Shown: positions 12,595 to 14,709 of the stretch, one piece after another | Numbering within the stretch: the first letter of the stretch is position 1 | How the letters are laid out: every line of letters begins with the position of its first letter | Assembly: GCA_963621885.1 (NCBI GenBank) | Contig: CAVFFT010000023.1 | Span: forward strand, 1-14,709 | Reading direction: 5' to 3' | Origin: UMGS1519 sp963621885 | Lineage (GTDB): Bacteria; Actinomycetota; Coriobacteriia; Coriobacteriales; Eggerthellaceae | DNA length: 14,709 nucleotides | The notes under the pieces: generated by a model | The model's database searches: none | What the model saw: only the letters and a program-made list of their open reading frames with translations | Told to the model about the DNA's origin: nothing | Made by a program: the position numbers and the translations under genes

Positions 12595-14709
12595 ATGTCA
12601 GAGCATCTGCGCAACATAGCGGGCCATCCGATGGAGGGCAAGCTTGTCGAAACGCGCCTTTCCTCCACGCCTTTCAGGGTGGTTTCGCCCTTTGAACCTT
12701 CAGGCGATCAGCCCGAGGCCGTTGCCGCTCTTGCGCAGGGCGTGAACGACGACTTGCGCTATCAGACGCTTCTCGGCGTGACAGGTTCCGGCAAGACCTT
12801 CACGATGGCAAAGGTCATCGAGCAGGTGCAAAAGCCCACGCTGGTACTCGCGCCCAACAAGACGCTTGCGGCGCAGCTGGCCGCTGAACTGCGGGAATTC
12901 TTCCCCGACAACGCGGTGGTGTATTTCGTGTCGTATTACGACTACTACCAGCCCGAAGCCTATGTTCCCACCACCGACACCTTCATAGAGAAGGACGCGT
13001 CCATCAACGAGGAAGTGGAGAAGCTGCGTCACGCTGCCACTGCCGCCCTGCTTTCGCGGCGCGATGTCGTGGTGGTTGCAAGCGTGAGCTGCATATACGG
13101 CATCGGTAGCCCGATGGATTACGCCGGCATGGCGGTGTTCGTCGACAAGGAGCGGCCCTACGACCGCGACCAGATGATCTACGACCTCATCGATATCCAG
13201 TACGACCGCAACGACTACGAGCTTTCGCGCGGCACCTTCCGCGTGCGCGGCGATGCGCTCGACGTGTTCCCGCCTTATGCCGACGACCCCTTGCGCATCG
13301 AGTTCTGGGGCGACGAGGTGGAAAGCATTGTCGAGATCGACAAGGTGACGGGCGAGCGGAAGAGCTCGTTTGAGGCCATTCCCATTTGGCCGGCGAGCCA
13401 TTATGTGACCGCGCGCCCGAAGATGAATCGCGCGATTCAGACCATTCAGGATGAGCTGCGTGAACGTCTGGAGGAATTCAAGGCGGAAGGGAAGCTGCTG
13501 GAGGCGCAGCGTCTCGAGATGCGCACGAGCTACGACCTTGAAATGATGGAGACGGTGGGATTCTGCTCGGGCATCGAGAATTACAGCCGCCATCTTGACG
13601 GCCGCGCGCCGGGCGAGCCACCGTACACGCTGATCGACTATTTCCCGCGCGATTTCCTGTGCATCATCGACGAGAGTCATGTGACGGTGCCACAGATTCG
13701 CGGCATGCACGAGGGCGACCGCTCGCGCAAGGTGACGCTGGCCGAGCATGGTTTTCGGCTGCCGAGCTGCCTTGATAACCGTCCGCTGCGTTTCGACGAA
13801 TTCGAAGAGCGCGTGCCGCAATTCATCTATGTGTCGGCGACGCCGGGCGACTACGAAATGCGCGTCTCGCAAAAGCAGGTGGAACAGATTATTCGTCCGA
13901 CCGGCCTGCTCGATCCCGAAGTGGTGGTGCGTCCGAGCAAATCGCAAATCGACGACATCATTGACGAGGCGAAGGAATGCGCTGCGAAGGGCGAGCGCGT
14001 GCTTATCACCACGCTGACGAAGAAGATGGCCGAGGACCTGACCGACCATCTGCTCGATCGGGAAGTGCGGGCGCGCTATATGCATTCGGATATTGGGACG
14101 CTTGAGCGCGTCGAGATTTTGCATGACCTGCGTGCCGGGGAATTCGACGTGCTTGTGGGCATCAACCTGCTGCGCGAGGGCCTTGATCTGCCCGAAGTGG
14201 CGCTTGTCGCGATTCTTGATGCCGACAAGGAAGGCTTCCTGCGCAACTATCGCTCGCTTATCCAGACGATGGGCCGTGCGGCCCGTAATGTGTCGGGTCG
14301 CGTGATCATGTATGCCGACAAGGTGACCGACTCCATGAAGCTGGCGATTGACGAGACGCGCCGCCGTCGCGAGATCCAGATGCGCTTCAACGAGGAGCAT
14401 GGCATCGAGCCGCAAACCGTGCGCAAGGCGATTAACGACATCATGGATTATGTGCGTGACGACGAGCAGAACACCACGGCCGAGCAGGTGAATAAGGAAC
14501 TGGCGAGCTTGTCGCGCTCCGAGGTGATGCGCATCATCACGAGCATGGAAGACGATATGGCCGAGGCGAGCCGCAACATGAACTTCGAGGAGGCGGCGCG
14601 CTTGCGCGACCAGGTGGTGAAATTGCGTGCGGGCCTCAGCGGCGATACCGAGGAAGAGGTGCTCGCGCGGCTGAAGAAGGGCGCTCGTCAGGGCTCCCAA
14701 TACGGCAAC
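12595..14709 (+). CDS. uvrB: Excinuclease ABC subunit B (3' end beyond the window)
   Basis: UvrB is the damage-verifying helicase of nucleotide excision repair; it is loaded on DNA by UvrA and recruits UvrC. The visible 705 codons are open to the right edge. They contain Walker A GVTGSGKT (61-68), the beta-hairpin that clamps DNA around YYDYYQPEAYVP (114-125) and the DESH Walker B box (359-362). The helicase C-terminal motifs end with QTMGRAARN. A C-terminal UVR domain (about 651-686, MEDDMAEASRNMNFEEAARL) binds UvrC. The ATG at 12595 is supported by AAGGAG 8 nt upstream. About 27 residues precede the usual first segment (FRVVSPFEPSGDQPEA), longer than in most UvrB proteins; ATG at residue 13 is a weaker alternative start. 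Since the UVR domain is already passed, only a short tail is probably missing. coaE-uvrB adjacency is seen in other actinobacteria. Confidence 0.97.
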   Translation, partial: MSEHLRNIAGHPMEGKLVETRLSSTPFRVVSPFEPSGDQPEAVAALAQGVNDDLRYQTLLGVTGSGKTFTMAKVIEQVQKPTLVLAPNKTLAAQLAAELREFFPDNAVVYFVSYYDYYQPEAYVPTTDTFIEKDASINEEVEKLRHAATAALLSRRDVVVVASVSCIYGIGSPMDYAGMAVFVDKERPYDRDQMIYDLIDIQYDRNDYELSRGTFRVRGDALDVFPPYADDPLRIEFWGDEVESIVEIDKVTGERKSSFEAIPIWPASHYVTARPKMNRAIQTIQDELRERLEEFKAEGKLLEAQRLEMRTSYDLEMMETVGFCSGIENYSRHLDGRAPGEPPYTLIDYFPRDFLCIIDESHVTVPQIRGMHEGDRSRKVTLAEHGFRLPSCLDNRPLRFDEFEERVPQFIYVSATPGDYEMRVSQKQVEQIIRPTGLLDPEVVVRPSKSQIDDIIDEAKECAAKGERVLITTLTKKMAEDLTDHLLDREVRARYMHSDIGTLERVEILHDLRAGEFDVLVGINLLREGLDLPEVALVAILDADKEGFLRNYRSLIQTMGRAARNVSGRVIMYADKVTDSMKLAIDETRRRREIQMRFNEEHGIEPQTVRKAINDIMDYVRDDEQNTTAEQVNKELASLSRSEVMRIITSMEDDMAEASRNMNFEEAARLRDQVVKLRAGLSGDTEEEVLARLKKGARQGSQYGN

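Noticed and set aside
12700..14700. A 666-codon open frame on the minus strand opposite uvrB
   Set aside because: It mirrors uvrB codon phase, is His/Ala/Arg-rich with no recognisable domain, and uvrB on the plus strand is unambiguous.

Overview
The window is high-GC bacterial chromosome. Short intergenic gaps, Shine-Dalgarno (SD) sites of the AGGAGG/AAAGGA type, coaE next to uvrB (an arrangement known from Actinobacteria) and the protein sequences fit a high-GC Gram-positive, most plausibly an actinobacterium of the Coriobacteriia type. The genus cannot be named from this sequence alone. Everything left of about 11,480 is transcribed leftwards (minus strand); coaE and uvrB at the right are transcribed rightwards.

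Layout. (1) 1-1283: an ABC-2 type exporter, with a permease cut by the window edge and a BcrA-like ATPase. Its base composition is visibly less GC-rich than the rest. (2) 1473-6296: a complete peptide-antibiotic sensing and resistance module in the canonical order response regulator, short two-helix histidine kinase, ABC ATPase, ten-helix permease (BceRS-BceAB type). A TTACG-N4-CGTAA palindrome at the 3' end of the kinase gene, 85 bp before the ATPase start, resembles the binding site of BceR-like regulators and suggests a separate inducible transporter promoter. (3) 6396-11463: the leucine biosynthesis operon leuA-leuC-leuD-leuB, closed by a strong intrinsic terminator after leuB. Its leader encodes a short Leu-rich peptide with three consecutive CTT codons. 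A GC-rich hairpin with a U6 run follows, and alternative pairings overlap the terminator stem. This is a transcription attenuator, and it is the most interesting regulatory structure here. (4) 11701-14709: coaE (dephospho-CoA kinase) with an unusual C-terminal transmembrane helix, then uvrB (excision repair), open to the right edge.

How the parts work together. leuA, leuC, leuD and leuB supply all the dedicated steps from 2-ketoisovalerate to 2-ketoisocaproate, except the final transamination. The leader should couple their transcription to charging of tRNA-Leu. In the Bce-type module the permease and kinase are expected to form a sensory complex in which transporter activity triggers the kinase. 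The adjacent lower-GC exporter may add efflux capacity against peptide antibiotics, but only its location supports that link. No rRNA, tRNA, insertion sequence, CRISPR array or prophage gene was seen. No undescribed multi-gene system was recognised; the unusual points are regulatory elements and domain variations.
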